A stretch of 55,656 bases of DNA from Methylobacterium iners (GTDB taxonomy: Bacteria > Pseudomonadota > Alphaproteobacteria > Rhizobiales > Beijerinckiaceae). A program made the translations under genes and the position numbers. Shown one piece after another: positions 18,714 to 31,051 of this stretch. The notes beneath the pieces were generated by a model. The model saw only the letters and a program-made list of their open reading frames with translations. It was not told the DNA's origin and did not search any database. Within the stretch, counting starts at the first letter, position 1. Every line of letters starts with the position of its first letter. The DNA is taken from the NCBI RefSeq assembly GCF_022179305.1, contig NZ_BPQP01000074.1:1-55656 (forward strand). Direction: 5' to 3'.

Positions 18714-19634
18714 ATGCCCACAGCCTCCCAGCACCGCGCCAGCCGCGACGGCTACCGTCCGATCCAGGTCTCGATCGAGTTCTTCCCGCCCAAGACCGAC
18801 GAGATGGAAGCGATCCTCTGGGCCTCCATCGAGCGCCTGGCGCCGCTGCAGCCCAAATTCGTCTCGGTGACCTACGGCGCCGGTGGCTCGACCCGCGAGC
18901 GCACGCACAACACCGTCGCCCGGATGATCAAGGAGACGAGCCTCAAGCCCGCCGCCCACCTCACCTGCGTCGACGCTACCCGCGAGGAGATCGACGCGGT
19001 AGTCCAGTCCTACTGGGATGCCGGCGTGCGCCACATCGTGGCCCTGCGCGGCGACCCGCAGGACGGGCTCGGCACCGCCTACCGGCCCCATCCCGGCGGC
19101 TACGCGCAGACGGCCGACCTCGTGGCCGGCATCAAGCGCATCGGGGACTTCAAGGTTTCCGTGTCCGCCTATCCCGAGAAGCATCCCGAGGCGTCCACGC
19201 TCGACGCCGACATCGACGCTCTGAAGGCCAAGGTCGATGCCGGCGCCGACCAGGCGATCACGCAGTTCTTCTTCGAGAACGACGTGTATCTGCGCTACTG
19301 CGACAAGGTTCGTGCGGCCGGCATCGACATCCCGATCATCCCGGGCATCCTGCCGGTGCAGAACTTCAAGGCGGCGACGAACTTCGCGCGCCGGGCCGGC
19401 GCCTCGGTGCCCTACTGGCTCGCCGCCCGGTTCGAGGGCCTCGACAACGACATCGAGACCCGCCGCCTCGTCGCCGCGGCGGTGGCGGCCGAGCAGGTCC
19501 TCGACCTCGTCGACGAGGGCGTCAACGACTTCCACTTCTACTCGATGAACCGTTCCGACCTCGTCTACGCGATCTGCCATCTCCTGGGGTTGCGCTCGCA
19601 GGCGCCGAAGGTGGCGGCGGCGAAGGCGGCTTGA
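18714..19634 (+). CDS. metF: Methylenetetrahydrofolate reductase
   Basis: MetF reduces 5,10-methylene-THF to 5-methyl-THF with an FAD cofactor, supplying the methyl group for MetH. The 306-residue beta/alpha barrel has [13 protein letters not shown] with the catalytic glutamate, [55 protein letters not shown] and the C-terminal [13 protein letters not shown]. The start follows a GAGGA ribosome site. It lies 50 bases after the ArsR-methyltransferase gene and 160 bases before metH, the latter gap being filled by a palindromic repeat. Confidence 0.96.
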   Translation: MPTASQHRASRDGYRPIQVSIEFFPPKTDEMEAILWASIERLAPLQPKFVSVTYGAGGSTRERTHNTVARMIKETSLKPAAHLTCVDATREEIDAVVQSYWDAGVRHIVALRGDPQDGLGTAYRPHPGGYAQTADLVAGIKRIGDFKVSVSAYPEKHPEASTLDADIDALKAKVDAGADQAITQFFFENDVYLRYCDKVRAAGIDIPIIPGILPVQNFKAATNFARRAGASVPYWLAARFEGLDNDIETRRLVAAAVAAEQVLDLVDEGVNDFHFYSMNRSDLVYAICHLLGLRSQAPKVAAAKAA

Positions 19635-19654
19635 GCCAAGTCTGACGATGAAGC

Positions 19655-19768
19655 GCCTCTCCTCCCCCTTGTGGGGAGGAGTGGGAGGTGGGGGTGGTTC
19701 CGGTGGCCTCGACACAGGGTCGCCCAGCCACCCCCACCCCCGACCCCTCCCCACAAGGGGGAGGGGAC
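19655..19768. repeat. GC-rich palindromic repeat, copy 1 (between metF and metH)
   Basis: The ends read CTCCCCCTTGTGGGGAGG and CCTCCCCACAAGGGGGAGG, and an inner pairing joins GGAGGTGGGGGTGG to CCACCCCCACCCC. The roughly 114-base unit folds into one long imperfect hairpin. Near-identical units lie at 23704-23815 and 25061-25172. The metH frame is open through this repeat, but the gene starts after it. Confidence 0.9.
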
Positions 19769-19794
19769 ATCCCGGAACATACCCGAGAGACTTC

Positions 19795-23541
<3,747 letters not shown>

Positions 23542-23553
23542 TCAGGTCCGCGC

Positions 23554-23640
23554 TCAGCGCAGCCAATTGGTGAACAAGTAGATGAGAAGAATGATCGGCA
23601 GCGGAATGCCGATCAGCCAAAGTAGACCACCCTTCAACAT
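23554..23640 (-). CDS. 28-residue single-span membrane protein
   Basis: A very short gene that starts with MLKGGLLWLIGIPLP and ends TNWLR. It is almost entirely one hydrophobic helix with a basic residue near each end. A strong GAGGAG ribosome site lies 8 to 9 bases before the ATG on the reverse strand, which makes translation likely. The LIGIPLPIILL core resembles short membrane peptides found in many Hyphomicrobiales genomes with no known function. It is convergent with metH, 12 bases from its stop. Upstream, in-frame extension runs into the palindromic repeat and is not believed. Confidence 0.68.
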   Translation of the reverse strand: MLKGGLLWLIGIPLPIILLIYLFTNWLR

Positions 23641-23703
23641 GACATGGACTCCTCGGTGACTTGTGGAGTCCAACGGAGGCCGCGCAGAGACGGTTCCGTC
23701 AGG

Positions 23704-23815
23704 CGCCTCTCCTCCCCCTTGTGGGGAGGAGCCGGAGGTGGGGGTGGCTGGGTGACCCTGCCGCTCACCAGGCGGAACCACCCCCACCCCTACCCCTCCC
23801 CACAAGGGGGAGGGG
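23704..23815. repeat. GC-rich palindromic repeat, copy 2
   Basis: The same unit as at 19655-19768: CTCCCCCTTGTGGGGAGGA at the left, GGAGGTGGGGGTGGCTGG inside, and CCACCCCCACCCCTACCCC with CACAAGGGGGAGGGG at the right. It lies upstream of the 28-residue gene and downstream of the Nudix gene, both on the reverse strand. Confidence 0.9.
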
Positions 23816-23836
23816 CGTGCTCCTCGGCCGTACCGC

Positions 23837-24592
23837 CTACAGGACCCGCCGCTCTCCGCGCCCGTAGCGCTCGAAGTAGAAGGGGATCGTCCGGTGGGGC
23901 GCGAAGCCGCCCTCCACCTGGGCCTCCAGGTCCTCCAGGATCACGCCGGTGATCCGCGGCAGGTCGAGGCCGCGTGCCTCCTTGAATCCGACCCAGGCGA
24001 GCTCGACCAGTTCGGCGCTCTCCCCGACGATGTCGGGCGTCTCGGCCGCCACGGCGCGGCGGTCGACGGCGAAGAAGCGGGTGTCGAAGCGGCGCGGGCG
24101 CTTCGGCGGGGTGATGGCGCGGGCCACGAAATGCACCGCCTCCAGATCCGGCAGCACGCCGGCCTCGCGGAACGCTTCCCAGATCCCCGCGGGCACCTCG
24201 TCGGGCGGGCCGTATTCCTTCGTCCCGAGCAGCAGGCCGGTCTCCTCGTAGGTCTCCCGGATCGCCGCGAGCGCCAGGGCGCGGCCGAGCCGATGCGGCG
24301 GGCGCACGACCTGCGCGCTGAGCGCCGCCTCGTCGCGGGCCGACAGGGCGCCCGTGACCGCCATGTGGCGATCGCCCGGCTCGATGCGGCCGCCGGGGAA
24401 GACGAACTTGCCGGGCATGAAGGCGAGGCTCGGATTGCGCCGGCCCATCAGGATCTTGGGCTTTCGTCCGCTACGGTCGAGGACGATCAGGGTCGCGGCG
24501 TCGCGCGGGCGGAGGCGCTTGGCCGCCGCGGCCGGGTCAGGCGCGACCGAGGCCTGGGCTTCCCGTTGGGCTTCGGTCGTCGCTCGGGTCAC
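23837..24592 (-). CDS. Nudix hydrolase, CoA-pyrophosphatase/NUDT19-like
   Basis: A 251-residue Nudix-fold protein expected to hydrolyse a nucleoside diphosphate linked to another group. The N-terminal strand RDAATLIVLDRSG, LMGRRNPSLAFMPGKFVFPGG and the Nudix-box core AAIRETYEETGLLLG are present, with an insertion between FPGGRIEPGD and the box as in the NUDT19-like group. The first part of the canonical box is diverged (the GX5E half is not clear), while the metal-binding REXXEE part is intact. The GTG at 24592 follows GAGGA. It overlaps the 3' end of the DUF983 gene by 56 bases, suggesting coupled expression. Confidence 0.87.
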   Translation of the reverse strand: MTRATTEAQREAQASVAPDPAAAAKRLRPRDAATLIVLDRSGRKPKILMGRRNPSLAFMPGKFVFPGGRIEPGDRHMAVTGALSARDEAALSAQVVRPPHRLGRALALAAIRETYEETGLLLGTKEYGPPDEVPAGIWEAFREAGVLPDLEAVHFVARAITPPKRPRRFDTRFFAVDRRAVAAETPDIVGESAELVELAWVGFKEARGLDLPRITGVILEDLEAQVEGGFAPHRTIPFYFERYGRGERRVL

Positions 24593-25025
24593 GCTGTGGG
24601 TCCTCGGGCCGCGCCGGAGCGGCGCCGCCCGTGCCCGGTAGCTTGGCGAAGCCGTTCATGCCAAGCGCGTATTGCAGCCCGACTACGGCACCCTTCACCG
24701 GCTGCAGCAGGGCGAGCGCCGAGCCGAGGGTCGCCAACGGCCAGAAGGTGAGCTGGAACCAGAGCGGCACGTCGTAATTCATCTCCATCTCGAGGATGAC
24801 GTAGCCGACGACGTGCCCGACGATAAAGATGACCGCGTAGGGCGGCAGGTCGTCGGCGCGATGATGGTGCAGTTCGAGCCCGCAGGCCGTGCAGTCCGGC
24901 GCCACCTTGAGGAAGCGGCCGAAGACGCGGCCCTCGCCGCAATGCGGGCAGCGGCCGAGGAAGCCGCGGGCCATCGACCGGACGATGCCGGTGCGCGGGG
25001 CCGGTAGGGTGTGTGTCGCCGTCAC
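24537..25025 (-). CDS. DUF983 family membrane protein
   Basis: A 162-residue protein with an N-terminal zinc ribbon (RCPHCGEGRVFGRFL and APDCTACG) followed by two membrane helices (PPYAVIFIVGHVVGYVIL and WFQLTFWPLATLGSALALL) and a proline-rich tail. This is the standard DUF983 layout, and the function is unknown. GTG 25025 is used because GAGG lies 8 bases upstream and further extension reads through a palindromic repeat. Its end overlaps the start of the Nudix gene. Confidence 0.88.
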   Translation of the reverse strand: MTATHTLPAPRTGIVRSMARGFLGRCPHCGEGRVFGRFLKVAPDCTACGLELHHHRADDLPPYAVIFIVGHVVGYVILEMEMNYDVPLWFQLTFWPLATLGSALALLQPVKGAVVGLQYALGMNGFAKLPGTGGAAPARPEDPQRDPSDDRSPTGSPGLGRA

Positions 25026-25060
25026 CGCGATAGCCTCATTCTTCCTTCCCGTAGCGCGCG

Positions 25061-25172
25061 TCCCTCCCCCTTGTGGGGAGGGATTGAGGGTGGGGGTGGC
25101 TGGGCGACCCTGCCGGTCACCAAGCAGAATCACCCCCACCTCCAGGTCCTCCCCACAGGAGGAGGAGAGGCG
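25061..25172. repeat. GC-rich palindromic repeat, copy 3
   Basis: The third copy of the roughly 112-base unit: CTCCCCCTTGTGGGGAGGG at the left, GGGTGGGGGTGGCTGGGCGA inside, then CACCCCCACCTCC and CCTCCCCACAGGAGGAGGAG at the right. The inner GACCCTGCCGGTCACCA resembles copy 2. It lies between the RNase R stop and the DUF983 start. Confidence 0.9.
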
Positions 25173-25179
25173 CCAAATT

Positions 25180-27483
25180 CTACCGCCGCGCGCCGCGATG
25201 GCGCGAGCCACTGTTGCGGATGCCGGGCGGGCGGCCCGGAACGCCGCGCCGGGGCCCGGGCCTCCCCTTGTCGCGACCGCCAGCCTGCTGGGGCCGCGAC
25301 TGCCCCTCGGAGAGCAGCTCGAAGCGAAGCGCCCCGGCCACCGCCGCGGCCTCGACGAGCTTGACCTCGACCCGGTCGCCGAGGCGGTGGGTCTCGCCGC
25401 TACGCTCGCCGACGAGCGCGTGCCGGCTCTCGTCGTGCCGGTAGTACTCGGCGCCGAGCGTCGAGATCGGCACGAAGCCGTCGGCGCCGGTCTCGTCGAG
25501 CTTGATGAAGAGGCCCGAGCGCGTCACGCCCGAGATCTGGCCGTTGAAGGTCGCGCCGACGCGGTCGGCGAGGTGATGGGCGATGAGCCGGTCGATAGTC
25601 TCGCGCTCGGCCGCCATGGCCCGGCGCTCGGCCGCCGAGATCTGCTCGCCGATCCCGTCCAGCATGCCCACGGTGACGTCGGACGAGAGGCCGTCCTTGC
25701 CGAGCCGGCAGGCGCTGATCAGCGCGCGGTGCACGATCAGGTCGGCGTAGCGGCGGATCGGCGAGGTGAAATGCGCGTAGCGGCGCAGGTTCAGCCCGAA
25801 ATGCCCGAGGTTCTGCGCCGCGTAGACGGCCTGCGCCTGGCTGCGCAGCACGACCTCGTTGATGAAGGTCGCGTGCTCGGTCTCGGCCACCGAGCCGAGG
25901 ATGCGGTTGAACAGGGCCGGCCGCAGCGCGCCCTCCTTCGGCAGCTTGATGCCGATGGAGGCGAGGACCTCGCCGAGGGCGCGCATCTTCTCCAGCGCCG
26001 GCTCGTCGTGAACCCGGTAGATCAGCGGCTGCTTGGCGGCCTCCAAGGTCTCGGCGGCGGCGACGTTCGCCTGGATCATGAACTCCTCGATGAGCCGGTG
26101 CGCGTCGAGGCGGGCGGGCACGATCACCCGATCGACGGCGCCGTCGGGCGTCAGCAGCACCTTGCGCTCGGGCAGGTCGAGGGCGAGCGGCCCGCGCTTG
26201 TCGCGCGCGGCCTTGAGCGCCGCGTAGGCCGCCCAGAGCGGGCGCAGCACGGGCTCCAGGAGCGGGCCGGTCTTTTCGTCCGGGTGCCCGTCGATGGCGG
26301 CTTGCGCCTGCGCATAGGCGAGCTTGGCGCGCGAGCGCATCACGACGCGGTGGAAGCTGTGACGGCGCTTCACGCCGTCGGCGCCGATGGTCAGGCGCAC
26401 CGCGAGCGCCGGCCGATCCTCGCCCTCGCGGAGCGAGCAGAGGTCGTTCGAGATGCGCTCGGGCAGCATCGGCACGACGCGGTCGGGGAAGTAGACCGAG
26501 TTGCCGCGCATCAAGGCCTCGCGGTCCAGGCCTGAGCCGGGGCGGACATAGGCCGCGACATCGGCGATCGCCACGGTGACGACGAAGCCGCCGGGGTTCT
26601 CCGGGTCGGCGTCGGGCAGCGCCATCACCGCGTCGTCGTGGTCCTTGGCGTCGGGCGGGTCGATGGTGAGCAGCGGCTCGTCGCGCCAATCCTCGCGGCC
26701 CTTCGCGCCCGCCGGCTTCACGGCATCGGCCTCGGCCAGGGTGTCGGCGGAAAAGACGTGCGGGATGTGGTGGAGGTGAAGCGCGATCAGGCTCACCGCC
26801 TTCTCCGAGCCGAGCGAGCCCAGCCGCTGGGAGACCCGGCCCTGCGGCAGCCCGAACCGGGTCTCGCGTTGGACCGTGACGCTGACGAGATCGCCGTCGC
26901 GCGCCTCGCCTTCCTCGCCCGCAGGGATCTCGATCTCGCGCCCCTGCGCCCGCTTCTCCACGGGAATGATGCGGCCGCCCTTCGGACCGGCGCGGTAGAT
27001 GCCGATGGCCTCGGCCTTGTTCTTGCCGATCACCTTGATGACGCGGCCGGCATAGCGCCCACCGTCAGTCGGCTCGACGCGCAGCAGCACGCGATCGTTG
27101 AGGCCCGGCGCCGGTCGGCCGGACTTGCGGCCCGCCCGCGGGGACGAGACGTGGATCTTCGGCGCCGGGCCCTTCGCGGCATCCCATTCGGCCGGGACCG
27201 CCAGGAACTCGCCGTCGCGGTCGCGCCCGTTGATGTCGGCCAGCACGACGGGCGGCAGCCGCCCGGACGGCGCCAGGCCGCCGCGGCCGCGCTCGATTGC
27301 GCCCTCGGCCTCGATCTCCTTGAGGATGCGCTTGAGCTCGATCTTGTCCGAGCCCTTCAGGCCGAAGGCCTGCGCGATCTCGCGCTTGCCGACCTTGTCG
27401 GTGGACTCGGCGATGAAGGCGAGGATCTGCTCGCGGGACGGAAGCGCGGGTTCGCGGACAGGCTTTGCGATGCGTTTGGCCAA
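25180..27483 (-). CDS. rnr: Ribonuclease R
   Basis: RNase R is a processive 3'-5' exoribonuclease that degrades structured RNA. The protein is about 767 residues: an N-terminal winged-helix (SREQILAFIAESTDKVGKREIAQAFG), cold-shock/OB domains, the RNB catalytic domain with the metal-binding DPPDAKDHDDAVMALPD and HFTSPIRRYADLIVHR, a C-terminal S1 domain (NGQISGVTRSGLFIKLDETG) and a basic tail. The start is uncertain. A TTG at 27483 gives LAKRIAKPVREPALPSREQ, which fits the family. The frame stays open to 27696, but that stretch encodes the hairpin repeat at 27643. Confidence 0.94.
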   Translation of the reverse strand: MAKRIAKPVREPALPSREQILAFIAESTDKVGKREIAQAFGLKGSDKIELKRILKEIEAEGAIERGRGGLAPSGRLPPVVLADINGRDRDGEFLAVPAEWDAAKGPAPKIHVSSPRAGRKSGRPAPGLNDRVLLRVEPTDGGRYAGRVIKVIGKNKAEAIGIYRAGPKGGRIIPVEKRAQGREIEIPAGEEGEARDGDLVSVTVQRETRFGLPQGRVSQRLGSLGSEKAVSLIALHLHHIPHVFSADTLAEADAVKPAGAKGREDWRDEPLLTIDPPDAKDHDDAVMALPDADPENPGGFVVTVAIADVAAYVRPGSGLDREALMRGNSVYFPDRVVPMLPERISNDLCSLREGEDRPALAVRLTIGADGVKRRHSFHRVVMRSRAKLAYAQAQAAIDGHPDEKTGPLLEPVLRPLWAAYAALKAARDKRGPLALDLPERKVLLTPDGAVDRVIVPARLDAHRLIEEFMIQANVAAAETLEAAKQPLIYRVHDEPALEKMRALGEVLASIGIKLPKEGALRPALFNRILGSVAETEHATFINEVVLRSQAQAVYAAQNLGHFGLNLRRYAHFTSPIRRYADLIVHRALISACRLGKDGLSSDVTVGMLDGIGEQISAAERRAMAAERETIDRLIAHHLADRVGATFNGQISGVTRSGLFIKLDETGADGFVPISTLGAEYYRHDESRHALVGERSGETHRLGDRVEVKLVEAAAVAGALRFELLSEGQSRPQQAGGRDKGRPGPRRGVPGRPPGIRNSGSRHRGARR

Positions 27484-27642
27484 GGGGTGGGCTCGTTGCG
27501 CCGGCAGGGGCGCCGACAATGACGGCCTCTCGGCCCATGCCCACAAGATGGGACCGATGGCCGGCGCGGGCAATGTCCGCGCGACGATGTCGTGACCAGG
27601 TATGTCGGCTCCGCGGGACGCCCACGACTCGCCACCACCCCC

Positions 27643-27671
27643 GTCATTCCGGGGGGCGGCCCCGGAATGAC
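27643..27671. repeat. GTCATTCCGGGG hairpin repeat
   Basis: Perfect 12-base arms GTCATTCCGGGG and CCCCGGAATGAC surround a five-base loop. It lies between the FMN reductase stop and the RNase R start on the reverse strand. A related, imperfect copy is at 36982-37017. It could act as a terminator-like stem, although no T-run follows. Confidence 0.8.
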
Positions 27672-27682
27672 AGAGCGACCTC

Positions 27683-28261
27683 TCAATACGGCACACCCTC
27701 GGCCCGCTTCGCCTTCAGCGCCTCGGCGTACCAGACCAGTTCGCCGATGAACTTCGCTGCCGACCGGCCGAGCCAGTCCTCCTGCGGCCGCCCGTTCGCG
27801 TCGAGCATCTTGCCCACCCGCGGGATCGGCAGGAGCGAGGGGATGCTGGGCGTGCCGAGCTCGCACAGCATGGCCCGCAGCTGCATGGCCGCGCGCACGC
27901 CGCCGTATTGGCCGGCCGAGTAGCAGACGATGCCCGAGGGCCGCCAGAAATACTCTTCGAGGAAATGGTCGAGGGTGTTGGAGAGCGCCGGCGGGATCGA
28001 ATGGTTGTACTCGGCCGAGACCACGACGAAGGCATCGGCCCGGCGATAGAGCACCGCGAGATCCTCCAGCACCCGCGGCGCCTCGCCCTTCGGGTATTCC
28101 TTGTACATCCGGTCGAGGAGCGGGAGCTTCAGCTCGGCCGGATCGACCAGCGGTGCCTCGTGTCCGAGCGCTTCCAGCTGCGCGATGAGGAAGCGGGCCG
28201 CGCGCAGGCCCTGGCGGTCGGAGCGGACCGAGCCGAGGATGACAGGGGTGACGAGGGACAT
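27683..28261 (-). CDS. NADPH-dependent FMN reductase family protein
   Basis: A 192-residue flavodoxin-like protein. The phosphate-binding loop ILGSVRSDRQGLRAARF, the middle motif VVVSAEYNHSIPPALSNTLD and the flavin-contacting GIVCYSAGQYGGVRAAMQLR mark the NADPH-dependent FMN reductase family, which includes quinone, azo and chromate reductases. The true substrate is not evident. It precedes RNase R on the same strand, separated by 199 bases with a hairpin repeat. Confidence 0.92.
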   Translation of the reverse strand: MSLVTPVILGSVRSDRQGLRAARFLIAQLEALGHEAPLVDPAELKLPLLDRMYKEYPKGEAPRVLEDLAVLYRRADAFVVVSAEYNHSIPPALSNTLDHFLEEYFWRPSGIVCYSAGQYGGVRAAMQLRAMLCELGTPSIPSLLPIPRVGKMLDANGRPQEDWLGRSAAKFIGELVWYAEALKAKRAEGVPY

Positions 28262-28517
28262 GGAGGTCTCCCACCGGCGGAATCACGCGATCCTCCGACG
28301 AGGTTACCAGATTACGGCCGAGGTTTCCCCCGGCGCATGACGGTGCGGAGGCTCCCGCGTCCGCCCGGTTAGCTAGCGCTTCGATACGTTGTCGTGATGC
28401 ATTCGCCGCAGATTTCCAAAGACTCTGTCACGACGGAAAATGCTTCTGCGGCTCGGGTCCAACATTCTTTAAGATTCGGATGCGCTCATCCGTGACCATG
28501 GAATTTGGCGCGGATCG

Positions 28518-28664
28518 ATGTACCGGACCCTTGTCTGCCTGACCGTGGAGCATAAGGCCTGGGTCATCCCGCTCTCGGCCTTCATCTGCTGGTTGTCGTG
28601 CCAGATCACCTTCTATCTTCTCGGCCAGGCGCGCCAGAGCCGTGAATGGTCCGTCCTCGTCTGA
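28518..28664 (+). pseudogene. Detached N-terminus of an MHYT-GGDEF-EAL protein
   Basis: The 48 codons from ATG 28518 to TGA 28662-28664 encode MYRTLVCLTVEHKAWVIPLS and a membrane helix, the normal first segment of an MHYT sensor domain (C-x6-H opening, then a helix). The TGA is in frame with the next gene, and ATG 28665 follows at once. With a sense codon in place of the TGA the two parts would make one ordinary protein. This may be a nonsense mutation, a sequencing error, or a case of reinitiation at TGAATG. Confidence 0.75.
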
Positions 28665-31004
28665 ATGGTCGCGGCGGGCATCGCCGCCGGGGCCGGCACC
28701 TGGAGCACGCATTTCATCGCGATGCTGGGCTACGATCCGGGTCTCGGCGTCGGCTACGATCCTTTCCTGACCCTCGTGTCGTTCGGCGTCGCCATCGCCG
28801 CGTCCTGCTGCGCCTTCGCGCTGCTCGGCAGCTCGAACCGACTCCCCATCGTCCTCGGCAGCGGCGTGCTCCTCGGCCTCGGCGTGGCGGGGATGCACTT
28901 CACGGGCATGTCCGGCGTGAGGATCCCGGGCCGCTTCGCGTGGGACGAGGCGCTGGTCGCCTTCGCGATCACGGCCGGCATCGCCCTGACCTGCCTGTCC
29001 CTCCTCGTGTTCACGCGCGACCTGACGCGCCATCCGGCGGCGGTCGCGGCGATCCTCCTGACCGGTGGCATCGCGGTCCTGCACTTCGTGGCCATGGGCG
29101 CGGCGCAGGCGGTTCCGGACCCGAGCGCGAGCCGGCCCGACGAGAGCCTCGATCGCGGCGCCCTAGCCATCGGCATCGCGGTCGTGATGCTCGCTGTCTT
29201 CGCGTTCTGCGTGCTCGGCCTGTTCGCCGAACATCTTCGCCGCGTGAACCAGGCCCTCGCCGCCCAGGGCAGCGTGCTGCGCGCGAGCGAGGAGCGCCTG
29301 GCCCGCGCGCTCGATGCCGGCAGCGACGGGCTCTGGGACTGGAACATCGCGACGGGGGAGACGTGGTTCTCGGATCGATGGTTCACGCTGCTCGGCTACG
29401 AGCCCGGCGCCTTCGAGAGCCATATCGGAACCTGGCAGCGCCTGGTCCACCCGGAGGACATGCCGCGCGCCCAGGAGAACCTGGCGGCGCATTTCGAGGG
29501 GCGCTCCCCGGCTTACGAATGCGAGCACCGGCTCCGGTGCAAGGATGGCGGGTGGGGCTGGGTGCTGGCGCGCGGCAAGGTCGTCGAGCGCGATGCGCAG
29601 GAGCGTCCGATCCGCATCGTCGGAACGCATATCGACATCGCCGCGCGCAAGGCCGTCGAGAGCCAGGTCGCCCACATGGCCCGGCACGACGGGCTGACGG
29701 GCCTGACCAACCGCACGCATTTCCACGAGCTCCTCGACGGCGCCCTGGCGGAGGTCGCGCGGGCGGGCGGGCGCTGCGCCGTGCTCTGCCTGGACCTCGA
29801 CCGCTTCAAGGCCGTCAACGACACGCTGGGCCACCTCGCGGGCGACAAGCTTCTCAAGCAGATCGCCGAACGCCTTCGCACGCGCATCCGCTCCATCGAC
29901 GCCGTGGCGCGCCTCGGCGGCGACGAGTTCGCCATCCTGATCGGCGGCGATCCGACGAGCGCGTTCCTCGACCGCGTCGCGGGCGATCTGATCGCGGCCG
30001 TCGGCGAGCCCGTGGCCTGCGACGGCCAGGTCGTCGATGTCGGGCTCAGCATCGCCCCGGATCACGGCCTCGACGAGGAGCTCCTGTTCCGGCGCGCCGA
30101 CCTCGCGCTCTATCGCGCCAAGGCCGAGGGCCGGAACACCCATCGCATCTTCGACCCCGCCATGGACGAGGCCGAGGCCGGGCGCCGGGACATCGGGCGC
30201 GAACTTCGCCGCGCCATCGCCGAAGGGGGCCTCGACCTGCACTTCCAGCCGCAGGTGCGGGCGACGACCGGCGCGGTGCTGGGCTTCGAGGCCCTGGTGC
30301 GCTGGACGCATCCCTCCCGCGGCTCGATCCCGCCCTCGACCTTCATCCCGCTCGCCGAGGAGACCGGCACGATCGTGACCCTCGGCGAATGGGTCCTGCG
30401 CACCGCCTGCAGCGAGGCGGCGCGCTGGGCCAACCCCCTCAAGATCGCCGTCAACCTCTCGCCCCGCCAGTTCCAGCAGGAGGATCTTCCCGACCTCATC
30501 CTCGGCATCCTGACGGAGACGGGGTTGTCCCCCGCCCGGCTCGAGATCGAGGTGACCGAGACCGCGATCTTCGCCGACATGAGCCGGGCGCTGAGCCTGA
30601 TCCGCCGCCTGAAGGCGCTCGGCATCAGCATCGCCATGGACGATTTCGGCACCGGCTACTCGTCGCTCGCGACCCTGCAGGCCTTCCCCTTCGACAAGAT
30701 CAAGATCGACCGGTCCTTCGTAGGCCAGGTCGGATCGAGCCCGCAGGCGGCCGTGATCGTGCGCACCGTGCTCGGCCTCGGCCGCAACCTCGGCATCGGC
30801 GTCGTCGCGGAGGGCGTCGAGACGGCCGATCAGAGGGACTTCCTCATCGCCGAGGCCTGCGACGAGCTGCAGGGCTACTTCTTCGGCCGGCCCCAGCCTA
30901 TCGAGCGCTTCGCGAGCCTCGTCCACGGCGCGGCCGCGGAGGCCCTCCCGCGGAACGACGCGCGCGCTGAGGCTGCCTTGCCGCCGCTGGAACGCGTCGC
31001 CTGA
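28665..31004 (+). CDS. Diguanylate cyclase/phosphodiesterase, MHYT-PAS-GGDEF-EAL, lacking its first helix
   Basis: A 779-residue membrane-bound c-di-GMP enzyme. Most of an MHYT sensor is present, with the three motifs THFIAMLGY, GMHFTGMSGV and LHFVAMGAA. A PAS domain follows (GSDGLWDWNIATGETWFSD ... HPEDMP), then GGDEF (DGLTGLTNR ... RLGGDEFAILIG) and EAL (FEALVRWTHP, MDDFGTGYSSLATL, VVAEGVET) domains. The active-site signatures of both catalytic domains look intact. MHYT domains are thought to sense O2, CO or NO through bound metal. The domain's first helix is cut off by the in-frame TGA just before this ATG, and no separate ribosome site is visible, so expression would need reinitiation. 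Confidence 0.88.
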   Translation: MVAAGIAAGAGTWSTHFIAMLGYDPGLGVGYDPFLTLVSFGVAIAASCCAFALLGSSNRLPIVLGSGVLLGLGVAGMHFTGMSGVRIPGRFAWDEALVAFAITAGIALTCLSLLVFTRDLTRHPAAVAAILLTGGIAVLHFVAMGAAQAVPDPSASRPDESLDRGALAIGIAVVMLAVFAFCVLGLFAEHLRRVNQALAAQGSVLRASEERLARALDAGSDGLWDWNIATGETWFSDRWFTLLGYEPGAFESHIGTWQRLVHPEDMPRAQENLAAHFEGRSPAYECEHRLRCKDGGWGWVLARGKVVERDAQERPIRIVGTHIDIAARKAVESQVAHMARHDGLTGLTNRTHFHELLDGALAEVARAGGRCAVLCLDLDRFKAVNDTLGHLAGDKLLKQIAERLRTRIRSIDAVARLGGDEFAILIGGDPTSAFLDRVAGDLIAAVGEPVACDGQVVDVGLSIAPDHGLDEELLFRRADLALYRAKAEGRNTHRIFDPAMDEAEAGRRDIGRELRRAIAEGGLDLHFQPQVRATTGAVLGFEALVRWTHPSRGSIPPSTFIPLAEETGTIVTLGEWVLRTACSEAARWANPLKIAVNLSPRQFQQEDLPDLILGILTETGLSPARLEIEVTETAIFADMSRALSLIRRLKALGISIAMDDFGTGYSSLATLQAFPFDKIKIDRSFVGQVGSSPQAAVIVRTVLGLGRNLGIGVVAEGVETADQRDFLIAEACDELQGYFFGRPQPIERFASLVHGAAAEALPRNDARAEAALPPLERVA

Positions 31005-31051
31005 CGGTTGAACGGCGCTGCCGCAACACGTCCGGCATGGGAAGGACGCAT

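Noticed and set aside
19648-19794. An N-terminal extension of MetH
   Set aside because: The frame is open, but it is the palindromic repeat read as a Gly/Pro/Arg-rich string. The family starts at ATG 19795.
24889-26535. A forward frame over RNase R
   Set aside because: It is an antisense shadow of rnr and DUF983 and reads through a palindromic repeat.
27484-27696. An N-terminal extension of RNase R
   Set aside because: The extension encodes the GTCATTCCGGGG hairpin and has no resemblance to the family.
28662-28664. TGA in the MHYT gene as a selenocysteine codon
   Set aside because: The position is normally an ordinary membrane-helix residue, an ATG follows at once, and I see no convincing SECIS-like hairpin after it. 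Nonsense mutation or reinitiation is simpler.
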